Source of the DNA: Symbiodinium kawagutii | Lineage: Eukaryota > Sar > Dinophyceae > Suessiales > Symbiodiniaceae | DNA length: 64,000 nt | Direction of reading: 5' to 3' | Assembly (NCBI GenBank): GCA_009767595.1 | Contig: VSDK01026450.1 | Coordinates: 1 to 64,000, forward strand | In this document: positions 22,570 to 35,063 of the stretch, in pieces | How positions within the stretch are numbered: the stretch's first letter is position 1 | How the letters are laid out: each line of letters begins with the position of its first letter | The notes under the pieces: model-generated | The model's database searches: none | What the model was told of the DNA's origin: nothing | What the model saw: the letters and a program-made list of their open reading frames with translations, nothing else | Translations under genes and position numbers: made by a program

Positions 22570-25500
22570 GTGGGCCATAGCAGCTTCATAGTCAGAGCCA
22601 ACAGTAATCATTGACAGGTCAAAAAAGATCCTGAAAGGACTACATCAATGTTTTAATGTTAACATTTACAAATTTCATCAACAATAATTAGCAGCACCTT
22701 GCCAACAGCTCCGTTGGCAGAAATGAAACCAACTGGAACAGGTCAATAGCCTGACAGACAAAGAAGCAATAAGCAAACAGGTGGATGGGCGCAACGGCCT
22801 GACAGCAACGAGCAACCACAGCAGTTGACAAATGGTGGCAACGATCGTGGGGATTAATGAAACCCGGTGATAGGCATATGCCAACTACATGGACATGGGC
22901 TTATAATCTTCCATACATCTAAAGATAGATATGAACATAAAGGCATTAAAGAATGAGATGTCATACAAATAGATGATATGTGTATATCGATTGGCGTAGA
23001 TTTGATAAACTCGCTGGGTCACTAACTGACCAGTAACCAACCCACAAATGGGTTGGTGACTTCTCAAGTAGCATCAAGGATGGACTGTATCACAAAATCC
23101 TAGCAATGGAACACGCGAGTCTCAATGAAATGCGAGAACTTGTATTTTTGGGTTGCCGTGAAGAAACCCCACTGAAACCAGGTAGGTCAATAATATCTAT
23201 GACCATCTAGAATGGGTAGGTTAAGACATAGTAGCCATCTCTACTTCAGTATCTATGACAACCCAACGAGTGCTTAGTAACCGTCGTAATCAACCATCTT
23301 TTAAGTAGTGAGCATCCAAATCAGCTGGCTTGATAGCTACAATTGACCTTATGAAGGGTAGTTGTAACCATAATTTTAAGTGGTTGTGTGTCAAAACCCT
23401 GTTCCCCTGGTGTACCACCATGAATCAGCTAGCATTCCATACTATTGTTGGCTATCCCTCGTAAAATGGATAGTTGACTGCTTGACCCATCTCGCCAATT
23501 CCAACCACCGTTCCCTAACGAATTCATCATCGAATTGCGGGCAACCTCCAAACCTGAGGCCGCAAACAGACATGAAGAGCGGATCCGGCAGGCTTGAGTC
23601 ACCAAATCCCTTGGCCTCGGCTCTGATGATGATATGCGCGTGGTTGAGAATTGATAGTGACTAGAGATGACAGGTTGCTTCAGGATGCAACCAGGGATGA
23701 TTAGTGAATGCTTGATTCATTCATGGTTGAGAATATTAAACAATGCTTAGTCATGACAAATTTAGTAACGATATTTCTTCGTTTAGTGATGACTAAGATC
23801 AAGTATCGGGGCCCTAGATTGTGCTGTACCTAGGCGTGATTTCCGCGGTCCGGTTGCTATAAACACATCCGAAAGAGGCTACGTTCCAAAATGACGAGAC
23901 CAATCCGGGCAACCAAGCCACGTCGCACTCTCTGCCTCTCTCTTTTCTGGTTGGTGGTTTCTATTCCTAAAAATGTCAATCAACCAACTGTCTCAAATAT
24001 TGAGAACATATTGAACATATCGGAAAATGCAACATGTTCAAAGCCACCACCCAAACAAAGTATTTGGAGGATTTAGAAGTCTTTGGTAATTGTTGGCCTC
24101 CAAACAAGTCTGGAAGCATCTCAAAACTTGTAGAATGGTTGATTCAACCCCTGTATGAACTCAGGGTGCTAATCCTGGAATGCTCATGGATTTGAAGGTC
24201 TTGACTGCTCTGGTGCTTCGATACATAAACATGAAACTTTACCGCCAACAAGAAATTCACACTGTGCCATTTTGGTGGTATATCATTTATCATTGTTGCT
24301 TAATATCTATCAGTCTCTCCCATGATCCAGCATCAACCAGTGATCAAACAGTGAGCCATTGTCACTATTTGATCTCACGGGCGGTGCCAAGTACATTTTC
24401 CACAAAGCCATGGGATCTGCCAATCCGTGAATTTTCCACACTGGACAATTGAAGGGGAGAAGGTTCGCCAACGTTCAGCTGCATATATTGCAAAGTATAG
24501 GACCTACCATTTAAGTACTTTCAGGTTTGATTATAATATACATGTGTAAATGTATGCACATACGTAGAATCACTTATAAAATATAATCACATATATATAT
24601 ATATATATGAATGCTACATAGACCCAACCAACTAATTCTAAGCCATGACAGGTACAATGCTTGGTGGCATAAAAGCAATTCATAGGGAGGACCAGTGCAT
24701 AGCAGTGCATAGCAGTGCCCAGGTGCAAAGTGATTGCCGTGCAGATCTCCATTCTGACCTTGCACCGCCAAGGATTGAGCCCTGCCATATCGTTACAATA
24801 CTCCTGGTGGCTCCTGGCCTCGCTCCCCCTTTAAAGGGCCATAGGGATACCCCTGGCTCCTGGCCTTGCTTCCTCCCAACCACCAGCCAAAGACAAATCC
24901 AACAAAGTCCAACAAGTCACCGAAGTGCTTCAACGTGCTTTATGATGAATACCAGTGATGGACAAAAAATAAGTTATTGAGAACAGCGATGAATAGTAAT
25001 GATGGTTAATAATGAATAATTAAATTAAACATGACGGTTCATCATGATCCTTGGACTGTAAGTTTTAACTGAAATTGTCGTAAATACACTTGTTACTAAT
25101 TCTTATGGCTGGTTGAGAACGAACAGGCGAACCTGAATAATAATCCCAATATGTCCGACACCTTGACATGTTGATGCCAGGAAAAAAAATGACAACATGA
25201 AAATGGGGCTTTGTGCCACCATGACTTTGCTGGATAAAAACGAATCAAACCAATCTGGTGTCAAAGCTGCCCTGGCTTCCTTAGAATGAAAGAATTGGTC
25301 CACTGAAAGTAGAAGGCACAGGCAATCATACGACTAAAAATGATGAATTATGCAGTGGGCAATCAAATCTCACTAAAGGGAATTTGATATATTCAATATG
25401 AACAAACCACCTCTCCACAATTACCAGCTACTTACAAACTAGTGGCTCTTCTCAGCAAAGCTCTACCACGAAAACATATCCGCACCAATGTTGCCAAAAG

Positions 25501-27422
25501 CCACCATTTTGGGGAGCGCACCATTTATGGACAACCTTTCTCAAGACTAGTTCTTTCTTCTGCTTTGTGCCAGGGCAGAAGGAACTGTCCCATGATTCAA
25601 TCATTGTTGAGTACATCATTCGTTTTGTTTGTGCGCCATTCCCAGGTTCCCCTGGGTCCATGCTCATGATGGGTTGGTTGTCCCGAACCCCGGTGTGGAG
25701 CCATGGGTGTCCCTAAATGGTCTATCCCAGTCTATCCCCAAAAGTGATTTCCCCCCCCCCCCTGCGTGGCAAAACACGTGCAATCGTATGTATATACTCG
25801 TATGTGTCGAATCATGTATTTAGGATTTCTTTTGGAAAGATCTATCATGCACATTCTTCCTCTTTTTATTGTTGCACGGGCTTTCCATCGATACAGGTTT
25901 GTCTATGCTCTACCCCCCAAATCAGTGGTTTCCGAGTAGGTGTATAACTGATCGATAAATGGTAGTTGGTGGTAATGGTTGATTGTGGTTAAACATGTTT
26001 ATCAACCACAATTTATTCATGAAATAATCACTATCATCGATTGATTAACCTTTTTTGATAATGATGGTTGACGTAGTGATTCTGACCGTCCTATCATGAC
26101 CTCCTCAAAATAATGGTCAGGATTGTCGTGAGTTGCTTGGGAGGTAGCACTATGGCTATGGGCCCTTAACAACTCAGCGCAAACCATCAACATTTGGGGA
26201 TAAGCCACTCCCGACTGCCTGTCTTTCAGAATCCCAGGCTGCTTAAACATGTTTGATACTCTTGTTGAACCATGGTTCATCATGGTGGTTGATAATGAAT
26301 ATATATAGTAACAATGATAGACAATACATCAAGGGCATGTTCCTCGTACTTCTGGTCCTGGAGTAGACCATGCACAAAAAGAAAGCAAGCGTCAGACCAT
26401 TGATGATCATCAAGGACGCTAAAAGATCAATCCCGAAAAAACTACTGGTCGTGTTTTCTTAATTGTTTCATCATTTCCTATCTTTTATCATTCAAAACCT
26501 GGCTTCCACCCTCCAGGATCATCTACTCGGCGGATGTCCAGCTGAAACTACCCCGGTTTTGCCATCGACCGATTTTGGAATCGCCTCAGCTGATTGGCCA
26601 CAATTGACCATCCGTATCTACCATCTTTGGCCATCAAATCAATCATGATGAATCATTGTCAGTTACCATTATGAACCAAAATTCCTGGTTATGAACCATT
26701 TGCAACCAAGAGTTCTGAACCACCACACTTGCTCTTGCAGCATTACTAACATCATCAATCGTCCTGAGTCATCATCCATCCCGATAATTGTTCACGCTGA
26801 TAAAGCGCAATTATTCATAATTAGCCATTGTCAATAATTTTCAATAATAATGTATCATTATGTTTAAGAAAGTAAGGCATGATAATGACGGTTCATCAGT
26901 AGCTATGATTATTCATGATCATTTTGTTTTGATCATAGAAGGCACATCAGCTCTGGTAACATCGCCGCTCTCATTGCCAATATTGGTTCAGAATTAAAAT
27001 TAAACATTATCCTCACTAGCCACTACTTATCGTGATTTGATCTTCTAGACGACATTATTCCAGTCTCAACCACTACGAAGAATTCAAAAACTTTACCACT
27101 ATTAACCACCATTAATACATTAATTGACCAGAATTCATCAAAAGTAATCAATGATTGTGGTCAACACGCTATATAACAAGAAGTAATCATTAGTATCAAG
27201 CAGTATCAATCACCAATGATTCTTTTCATCTATCCCTATGCCTCCACTTACCAGCTGATAGTAGCTCACCAGCTGGTTTCTATCATTGTTGGCTACCATC
27301 GTTAGTCTACCATGATGAATTCAAGATTTGTAATGATAACATGATGATTATGATTACCATTCATACTTCTACCATTGTTACCTTTTCTTGCACATCAATG
27401 ATTGTCCTTGCATCATTCTTAG

Positions 27423-27566
27423 CACCGCACTGAGGGCCCTGGGCTGGCACCAGCTGGGCTTCCCACCACGGTGCTTCAGCGAGCTCAGTGGGGGCCACCC
27501 GTGCATCGCGCTGACCGGACCTGGGCGCGCGCCACAGCTGGAAAAGTGTTCACTGGTCACTTCGAG
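27423..27566 (+). CDS. Candidate exon in a GC-rich island
   Basis: 144 bases, about 65% GC, between CATTCTTAG and TTCGAG|GTGAAC. Two plus frames are open: one reading STALRALGWHQLGFPP...LTGPGRAPQLE, with very high GC at third positions, and one reading HRTEGPGLAPAGLPTT...GKVFTGHFE, which fits the splice borders as exactly 48 codons. A minus frame is open too. Coding seems likely; the frame is undecided. Confidence 0.38.
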
Positions 27567-27735
27567 GTGAACGTGGTGAGTTAATGTTGAGTTGCTGATT
27601 GTTCATGGTGGTTGATGATGGTGATGATGGGTAATAATGATAAATGGTTAATGAATGGAAAATACACGGTAAATCAATGGTAAATCCACCACTCATTGGT
27701 TGACTCAGTGGTTGTTTCTGGGGATGATTGGCGAC

Positions 27736-27892
27736 TGAGTGGATGATTGGTGATGTCAAATTGGCGTTCCGGCTCATCCAGAGGCTTGAAAGGATCGAAA
27801 CCAAGTGGTGCAGTTCCTCCAAGATGCTCCAAGTGTTTGGATGGTCGATGTGCGTCAATGTGGGTCTGATATTTGGTACCGAGCCATCTCCG
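27736..27892 (-). CDS. Candidate exon, product unknown
   Basis: On the minus strand, acceptor TTTTCACCACGTGCAG is followed by a 52-codon frame (start RRWLGTKYQTHIDAHRP, end PERQFDITNHPL) with normal charge balance. The donor (GTCGCC) is poor. A plus-strand frame of 67 codons covers the same bases. Confidence 0.27.
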
Positions 27893-28196
27893 CTGCACGT
27901 GGTGAAAACCATACGACTTGACACATCTTGACACCACCAATCAGCTTCCAACCTGGAGCACCATGCGACTTGCGTGTTTCAAGATGGTAGCAGCCTGAAT
28001 GTATCTGAATGTGGTGCCTAAGCCAAGAACCGTTGCACAGGACAAAGCTAATCAAACGTTACAAGGCTTTGAATGTGGTTCTTTCACGTTCTTTCAAGTC
28101 TGAACCATCAGTGGAATCTACGAAGAACACAAATTGATATGGAGGGCGAAAAAGACGTGCTATCAGACCCAAAAATGTAGTGACATGTCCTTCCAG

Positions 28197-28410
28197 GAAA
28201 ACAACAAATGTGGATCCATTCGTTTCGGACAATCCCAATGGAATGACACACCTGCTGTGACACCGCTACGCGATCAGCCCCAGGGAGGCAACCGACCAAC
28301 CAACTCATCACCCAGCGCCGTTCAACGAGCTGCTCGCGCCCATAAAGTCGCTCCCTGGAACCGTAAATCGAGGCAGCCGAATGCTCATGGGTTCATGACA
28401 TGGTCTTGTG
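28197..28410 (+). CDS. Candidate exon, 71 codons, product unknown
   Basis: Acceptor ACATGTCCTTCCAG, frame ENNKCGSIRFGQSQWND...KVAPWNRKSRQPNAHG, donor TTGTG|GTGAAT. The splice borders are good and the base composition contrasts with flanking AT/TGATGG-rich DNA. Polar and basic; no signal peptide, membrane span or known motif seen. Confidence 0.4.
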
Positions 28411-28495
28411 GTGAATCATATGATTTTCATGTGAATCATTGTGATTTATCATATGATTGATATTGGTTAAATTTGGTTAACAGGTCAATCATCTG

Positions 28496-28597
28496 GTGGT
28501 TTCTCAAGCCATAGGGAACCCAAAAGATGATTGGTTTGTTGCTATGGATGGCTCATAGTGGATGATTTTAGGAGTACCCATAATTTGAGAAACACCA
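28496..28597. mobile_element. Short inverted-repeat element, copy 1
   Basis: Starts GGTGGTTTCTCAAGCCATAG then GGAACCC and ends GGAGTACCC then ATAATTTGAGAAACACC. The two ends are reverse complements at about 20 of 26 positions; the interior is unique and non-coding. Confidence 0.65.
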
Positions 28598-29158
28598 ATA
28601 TGATTTATGACGGGTAATTATGGCTACTGACAATAATGACTCATGATGAGAGTGATTATTAATCTAAGTTGACAAGCAAAGTGGTAAAGAAATGCTAATG
28701 AATGTTGACGATGATAGTTCACAATGATGATTGTTACTTGTGGTTAACGATCATAACTATAAGGCTGAATAACTAATGATTCCAATGGTTAGTATTTGTT
28801 AATTGTTGGTAGTGGCATTAACTCGATTAAGGAATATATTTTTGTATGAACATGCACCATGGCAATGTCACCAACTATAGGGTCTAGCTCAGAAGCCTCA
28901 AAGCTTTGCACGGAGTGCTTCAAGATCTAGTCATGTAATGGGTAAGAATAGTTTCCATGCAGCCAGGATGGACTGTGCAGTTTCCAAACTAGAGGATTGA
29001 TTGCACTACAGTAGATTGTCAGAAAGCTTTTCCATTGAACTAAGCAACTATGAAGAATCTATGATTCAAAAATCTTAGTACAAAAAACCTGCATCTTATT
29101 TTGCTTATGCCGAAACCACCACAAACAAGTGCCATTCGCATCGCCATCTCAACTCATC

Positions 29159-29285
29159 AGCGGATCTACCACCGTGCAGCTTGCTGCTGCGCCTGCGCTA
29201 CTGGGCATGGACAAATCCCACTGGAGCTGCCTGGCGAGTCACATTGCTGACAGCGAGAGCCAGCCCTTGCGTTGTTGGTTTTGGT
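29159..29285 (+). CDS. Candidate exon, weak
   Basis: After CAACTCATCAG, a frame reading DLPPCSLLLRLRYWAW...LTARASP has high third-position GC. The donor is unclear (TTTTG|GTGGGT) and a minus frame is open. Confidence 0.22.
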
Positions 29286-30218
29286 GGGTGATGAGATTTG
29301 ATGATTTTTAACCCTTGATAGACATTGATAGATCTTGATAGTGGTCGGCAATTCTTGGTTACAGTTTCTGGTTGATACATGTTGATATTTAATTGTTCGT
29401 AGTTGATGTACCGTGTACGAATGGTTAATGCTGGTGGGCATAAATGGGATTCTCGGCCGACCAGCCATGGTCTCCAGAAACGCACAGCCATTGGTTCATC
29501 CTGAGTTGAGTTGAAGGGGAGAGACATCCAACCCCCAAACTTGGGCTGGTGGCGGGGTACACCCAGCTGGGAGGGTCACCATCACCAGCACATGAGATGA
29601 CTGGACTGATAAACAAATGGACAAAAAGAATATCTGGCTCTAGGTGTGAAATGCATAGCAACACATGTCTGGGTGCGCCAGATTCATGCTTCACGCACTG
29701 AAACCCAGGCACTGCATAGCACATAAAATCACAAAATGCTATATAACTTTACGTGGTTCCTCACATGGTTAACCGTGCTTGAATAGTGGTCAATGATTAT
29801 TTCTGATGGGGTTGACCATGCTTAAACAGTGGCTATGATTATGATTAAATAGTGAATGATCGCTTGTTATGGTAAACTATGGTTGATGGTTGGTCGGTTT
29901 GCCTATGACTATAACTGGCAAGGATGCTATCAGGGACAACCTACGTCATGTGTACCAACCTTTGAAGTCATTCCCCAAGAATCTCAACAAAAAAACATTC
30001 GATCAGCTGCCCGAGACTATGTTTCAGCGAATTCCCTCACGGTCAGCTTTCAAGAGATTGAAATATATCTAATGAAATATATGTATGATAATCAACGTGG
30101 TCAACTTTCATGATAGGTTTCAATCATCAATTTTATGAATTGTATAGATTCCTCTTGACATATCTAGCTTTGGCGCCAGCATTCTTGCGTTTATATGCTA
30201 AGTCATCACGTTCCCCAT

Positions 30219-30350
30219 GATGAAAAATAAAAAACAAAACAATTAACAAAACAAAGAAACAACAAAACAAAACAAAAAACAAAGAGACAGAAAAAACAAC
30301 ACAAACTAAAACAAATAACAAATAAACAAAAACAAAGAAACAAATTAAGT
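30219..30350 (-). repeat. T-rich tract (A/C-rich on plus strand) downstream of the tRNA
   Basis: AAAACAAAACAA-type repeats on the plus strand, which is a G/T-rich tail on the tRNA strand. It begins within about 15 bases of the tRNA 3' end and contains several T4-T6 runs that could terminate RNA polymerase III. Confidence 0.8.
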
Positions 30351-30361
30351 CAAAGGAACAA

Positions 30362-30434
30362 CACCCACCGTGGGGATCGAGCCCATGACCACAAGGTTAA
30401 GAGCCTTACGCTCTACCGACTGAGCTAGGCGGGC
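30362..30434 (-). tRNA. tRNA-Lys (CTT)
   Basis: The 73-base minus-strand sequence folds as a cloverleaf. The acceptor stem is GCCCGCC with GGTGGGT (two G-U pairs); the D arm is GCTC-AGTCGGTA-GAGC; the anticodon loop is CTCTTAA with anticodon CTT; the T arm contains CTCGATC. No intron and no encoded CCA. It matches the usual eukaryotic tRNA-Lys(CTT) closely. Oddities: a C at the first T-loop position (usually T) and a probable A-C mismatch at the T-stem base. These, with the long T-rich tract that follows, leave open that it is a tRNA-derived retroelement head and not a working gene. Confidence 0.88.
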
Positions 30435-30504
30435 TGCTGATTGAAGAGCAAAATTTGCTTTGTCTCAGCCTCGAAAATCCTTCGAAGAGCAGAAAACTGA
30501 TTTA

Positions 30505-30926
30505 CTTTTTCATTTCTTTTTCATGCTTTTCTTATTTTTCTTTCTCTTTATTCCCTTTCTGTCTTTTCTTTCCTCTTCTTTCCTCCTTTACCTTTTCTTT
30601 TCTTTCGTTTCTTTCCTCCTTTACCTTTTCTTTTCTTTCGTTTCTTTCTTCCTTTCCTTCCGTCTTTCTTTCTTCTTCTTTTCTTTCTTCCTTTCCTTCT
30701 TTCCTTTCCTTCCTTCCTTCTTTTCCTTCCTTCTTTCCTTCTTGCTTCTTTCTTTCCTTCCTTCTTTCCTTCTTGCTTCTTTCCTTTCTTCTTTTCTTTC
30801 TTCCTTCCTTTCCTTCTTTTCTTTCTTCCTTCCTTCCTTTTCTTCTTCTTTCCTTTCCTCTCCTTTCCTCTCCTCTCCTCTCCTCTCCTTTCCTCTCTTT
30901 TCCTCTCCTTTCCTCTCCTTTCCCCT
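30505..30926 (+). repeat. 420 bp polypyrimidine tract (CTTT/CCTT/CTCC)n
   Basis: Almost pure C and T on the plus strand, in sub-blocks of TTTC, TTCC and TCCTC units. Overlapping frames of 150-180 codons (Phe/Ser/Leu or Lys/Arg/Glu/Gly) are compositional. Confidence 0.95.
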
Positions 30927-31074
30927 AATTCTTCACCATCTAAGGATATGTCACCCCACCAGAAACCATAGTCAACCACAGTCTTTAAGCATGTTGAATC
31001 CATTTTAAGCCTAGTTCACCCATCATGAACGGGTGATCATGGCGACGATTCTGCGTGTCCGGCTAGCACCTCAG

Positions 31075-31171
31075 GTTCAAATGCGCAGGGTTAAAGAAGG
31101 CGTGCGACGTTCTGAGCCTCAGTGGTACTGCTCTGAAGAAAAACCCCGGCCCCCAGCGGTTGATCCTCCAG
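31075..31171 (+). CDS. Candidate exon, product unknown
   Basis: AGCACCTCAG, then VQMRRVKEGVRRSEPQ and EEKPRPPAVDPP, then CCAG|GTACCG. Both borders are good, third positions lean to G and C, and the residue mix is proline- and charge-rich. The open frame also extends left to an ATG at 31039, so the 5' border could be earlier. Confidence 0.42.
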
Positions 31172-32258
31172 GTACCGATGATTTGGGAAAAACATGTTGC
31201 CCAAGTATGAATCAATGGTAAATGGTATTAATCCATGGTTCGTGATTAATTCATATCAACTCACATAAATGATGACCTGTGGTTGATACCGATGATTGAC
31301 TTCAATACTGGTTCATCGTAGGGTATCCTTACCTTAATTAGTTAGTATTCATATTGGTGAATGGTACTAACAAATCTGTGACGAATGTGTACGCTCTGAC
31401 CAGCTACGGTTCCCTGGGTGGAAGGCATCATTTCATTCACGCGCTAGGTAAATCATCTAGCAAAAGTGGCGGGTTGTCCAGTTTGGTGACGGAGCGATTA
31501 CTAGAGGGTAACAATGATTGATGACTGTCACTGATTGCTGATCATGATGGGATTGTGATTGGTAATGCTTCATAACAGCTGATATCAGCTGATAAGATAT
31601 TGATTGACGCTTGTAGTATCTGTAAGACATCCTTCTGTTAGAAGTGTTAGTGATGCTCTAAACATTAGCTCTGCCACAAACACTATCTGAGAAGTTCACC
31701 CGTCGATTCCAGTTGGAGATTCAGGCAAATCGCTACCTCCGGGCAATGTTTCACCAGCCTGTCGAATCTTCCCAGGGACAAAGTTCTGCAAACAAAAAAA
31801 CCCGGCACGTATATGTATGTTTGTGCATGTTTTTGTACACTTTGGTACATATGTATCTATGCAGATTAGCTAAATAGTGCTGTCAAAAAAGGGTCACTCT
31901 AATTAGGCTTAATTTCCCAAGCTCATGTTTGTTACTTAGCAAGTATTAGAAAGTGATCCGAGCCATTTCCGCATCCCAAATGGGCTTCTCATAGTTGTCG
32001 TTGGGAATGGGAACCAGCAGCAACAAAAACTATGTTTAGTGGACTAGAGGTTGTTTTTTCAATGCTTGAAATGATTTACCAGATAAATCAACTGAACAGT
32101 TCAATAGTATTGTCAATTTACTGATCATGGAATATCTAGTAAGATCTAGTAGGTAAGTGTGGAAAACGATGCCGCCCTCTCCTGAAACCTCGGTCCCAGA
32201 CTTCACGTACAGGAAGTGAACGGCATTGGGTATGATCATGATCGCGTACATGATCCAC

Positions 32259-32390
32259 CTTGGCAGCTTGGCGCGCTAACGAAATGATCCAAGAGACGTC
32301 TGTGCAATGGATCAATGGCAATACATCTCCACCATTCTGCTCGGAAAAAGTTCCATCATCGGTGAATCCCAAGCAGCGCTTATGGATCTC
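32259..32390 (-). CDS. Candidate exon, exactly 44 codons, product unknown
   Basis: On the minus strand TTGCTGGTAG precedes EIHKRCLGFTDDGTFSEQ and the frame ends SWIISLARQAAK at GCCAAG|GTGGAT. Both borders are phase 0. A plus-strand frame over the same bases (32260-32490, 76 codons) is also open and also has a possible acceptor, so the strand is provisional. Confidence 0.35.
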
Positions 32391-32883
32391 CTACCAGCAA
32401 TCCAATAGGATGGTTGTGGCGATTGTGGGGATAGATATGTGCACATCTCGAAATCAACCAACACATCCACCAACAGGTTGGTGCCAGTAAACCTTCAACA
32501 ACCACCATGAACCAAGTCATTCACCATCATGATCCCAGCATTGTTTGTGCACCGACAGCCACCTCACTACCAACTACGAGTACACGCTGGTCGCTGAGGA
32601 GCCGGGCTGATTGGACCAGAGAACCAGCTGAACCAACACGACATTCATCATTAACAAGGCAACCAGCATGAACGCCTGGCAACGCCGCTGCGGCACCACA
32701 GAATCCCATGGAATCCCATGAGCCACGGGGTGTAGCATGGTTGATTTCAGGTGGGGTGCAGATAGTGTGACGGTGTCAGAAAAAATCATCTCGATGAAAC
32801 TAAGCATTGTAATGGTTGGGTAATGTATGGTAATGTCAAACCCACAAGAAACCAACCACCAAAAATTGCCGGAAAATCACCAG

Positions 32884-32995
32884 CTGCTGATGGTTTGCCA
32901 TGTCGCGGGGGACCCTCTGAAGAGGCGAAGCTGCATTCCAGGCGCCGTGTACGTTGCACCACTACAGTTTGGGACGCAGATAGGTCACCTAATGG
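32884..32995 (+). CDS. Candidate exon with GTAAGA donor
   Basis: AAAATCACCAG, 112 open bases, then CTAATGG|GTAAGATT, a near-perfect donor. Two frames are open: LLMVCHVAGDPLKRRSC...FGTQIGHLM and ADGLPCRGGPSEEAKLH...WDADRSPN. The second is phase-compatible with the candidate exons at 31075 and 34493. Confidence 0.42.
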
Positions 32996-33534
32996 GTAAG
33001 ATTGGTTGATGATTGATGATGATTGCGGATGCTTAATGATGATTGTTGGTGCTTGATGATTGATGGTTTGTCATTTTTGATGATGATCAATGTGATTGTT
33101 TATCATTGTGAATTGTGGATGATTGTGACTTATATTCGTTCGGCTAATGGTTCAATGATTGCCGCCAATGATACAAAAGGATGATGTCCCCTGCCTTGCA
33201 ATCCCGGATTTGACTCTGACCCAGGCACAACAGGGTTGTCAAAGTGAGGAGCTAAGAGCGAGCTGAGCAGAGTCAGCAGCGATGTTGTGTGGCCGAAGCC
33301 ATCGGAGAATCAAAAATCACCGATATATTCCCACATACTTAGTTACTTAGTACATACTTCTAGCAAGAAATCAACTGGTTCAAGAACAAGGTTGATCATG
33401 ATCAATGATGAGGATCATCAACATCATCTGTTTGGTGGTTAGTTGCCCCATCCAAAAAGTATACTTGTCGATTAGAAGTCATCATCCCAGTGGTCAAAAT
33501 GACATCATCGACTGAAACTACAGTACCAACCAAA

Positions 33535-33905
33535 TGAGTAACAACCATCAGTATCATCAACCATCATTTACCAACATATCATTCCCAGTTGGTATCGATA
33601 ATATTTAAACATCTCATTAATCAACATGTTCCCTAGGTATTCCCTATCATCACTAACCATCAGTATCATCATCAGTGGCCATCATTAACCATCATCAACC
33701 ATCATCAGCCATCATTAGCCATCATCAACTATCATCAGCCATCATCACCCATCATCACCGATCATTAACCATCATTGATCATCATCACCCATCATTAGCC
33801 ATCATCAACTATCATCAACCATCATCACCCATCATCACCCATCATTAACCATCATTGATCATCATCACCCATCATTAGCAATCCTTAACCATCATCAACC
33901 AACAA
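33535..33905 (+). repeat. (AACCATCATC)n-type minisatellite
   Basis: Near-continuous ACCATCATCA and AGCCATCATT units of 9-10 bases. It is the densest example of a word family that permeates 14-64 kb in single or paired copies. Confidence 0.88.
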
Positions 33906-34100
33906 AATTCCCTCGGTATTCCCTATCATCACTACCCAGCTATTCCATCACTAATAAGATCTAATAAGTATAGTTGGGACCACCACATTATCAACATTAA
34001 CCACCTTAGGATAAAATTACGAACCACTCTTCCATCATTGGCCAATTCTTGCGAAAGCACGTCTATCAGCTCGAACCTTCGCACGCTCTGAATCGCCCAG

Positions 34101-34169
34101 GATGTAGGCGATGGGCCAAAGGCACCGGCGCCTAAGGTGTGCGTTTGGCGTTACCCAAACGCTGCTGGA
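34101..34169 (+). CDS. Candidate exon, weak
   Basis: TGAATCGCCCAG precedes DVGDGPKAPAPKVCVW and the frame passes a GT at GCAAC|GTGACA, remaining open to 34207. An alternative plus frame (34111-34344, 77 codons) covers the same island. Confidence 0.25.
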
Positions 34170-34492
34170 AGGGGCAAGCAACGTGACAGGATCAGAACCA
34201 TTCAGCAACGTGCATCATGATTTGGTTGAAAATGAGCCCAGTCTCATGCATTGCGACTTAAGACGAACGAGAGGGCGCACCATGATTGGTTCATTGAGGA
34301 TCAGAATCCACCATATGTCACTGTGGAGGTCGAATAGCACTTAAGTAGTTCATCACGGTTGGTTCTGGCCAATTGTTGGCTGGATGAGCCATGATCTTAG
34401 CAACCATCATGGCTACGGGTCACGTTGGGTAACGGTGAGATCATGGCCATGCCAAGAATGAGCACGTTATGTGATGCTGTCGCTTACGTCAG

Positions 34493-34593
34493 GTTCGTGG
34501 CTCGCAACCATCGAAAGCAGCAGTCGGTTCACCTCTGGAAGCTCTGCTCTAAGAAACTCAGAAGCTCTGCTTCGATACTTCATCGATTCAAAG
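34493..34593 (+). CDS. Candidate exon with GTGAGC donor
   Basis: Acceptor TCGCTTACGTCAG, frame FVARNHRKQQSVHLWKLCSK...SILHRFK, donor TCAAAG|GTGAGCA. Both sites are among the best in the window. The peptide is basic (about a quarter Lys/Arg/His). Confidence 0.45.
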
Positions 34594-35000
34594 GTGAGCA
34601 TTCACTCAGTCGTTTCTGTTGCTTGTGATCTCTGGTGCCGATGGTTGTGATGGTCTGCGGGTTCGTAGTTTCACCTGTTTTGTGTATGGTTCGCTGGTTG
34701 GTTGGTTCTTATCCCACATTGAAACCTGTGGATGGTTGGTAGCTTGTTATATCCCTTGATGAATTCGCTGGCTAACTGCTTCGTGGTTCATTCCCCCCGC
34801 GCACCTGCCTTGTGGTTTCAATACTCAACACCGGCAGCTGCCATTGTGGTCGGTTGACTTCATCGGCTTTATATCCAGACGGTCACCTTTGCATTGAGTA
34901 TACATGGTAACCATTCGTAAGCCCAACTCGCGGTGGTGGGGCGAAGTGACTGGTCTGAGTACCTGGAGTACCTGGAGCACCCGTACCAATTCCCAAACTT

Positions 35001-35063
35001 AGTAACCTTAGGCTTAGCTCATGTAACCTTAGGCTTAGCTCATGTAAGCTTCGGCTTAGCCTT
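35001..35063 (+). repeat. 21 bp tandem repeat, 3 copies
   Basis: GTAACCTTAGGCTTAGCTCAT twice, then a diverged third (GTAAGCTTCGGCTTAGCC). Confidence 0.9.

Noticed and set aside
30455..31008. Open frames of 151-182 codons over the pyrimidine tract
   Set aside because: Pure low-complexity translation of a CTTT/CCTT repeat.
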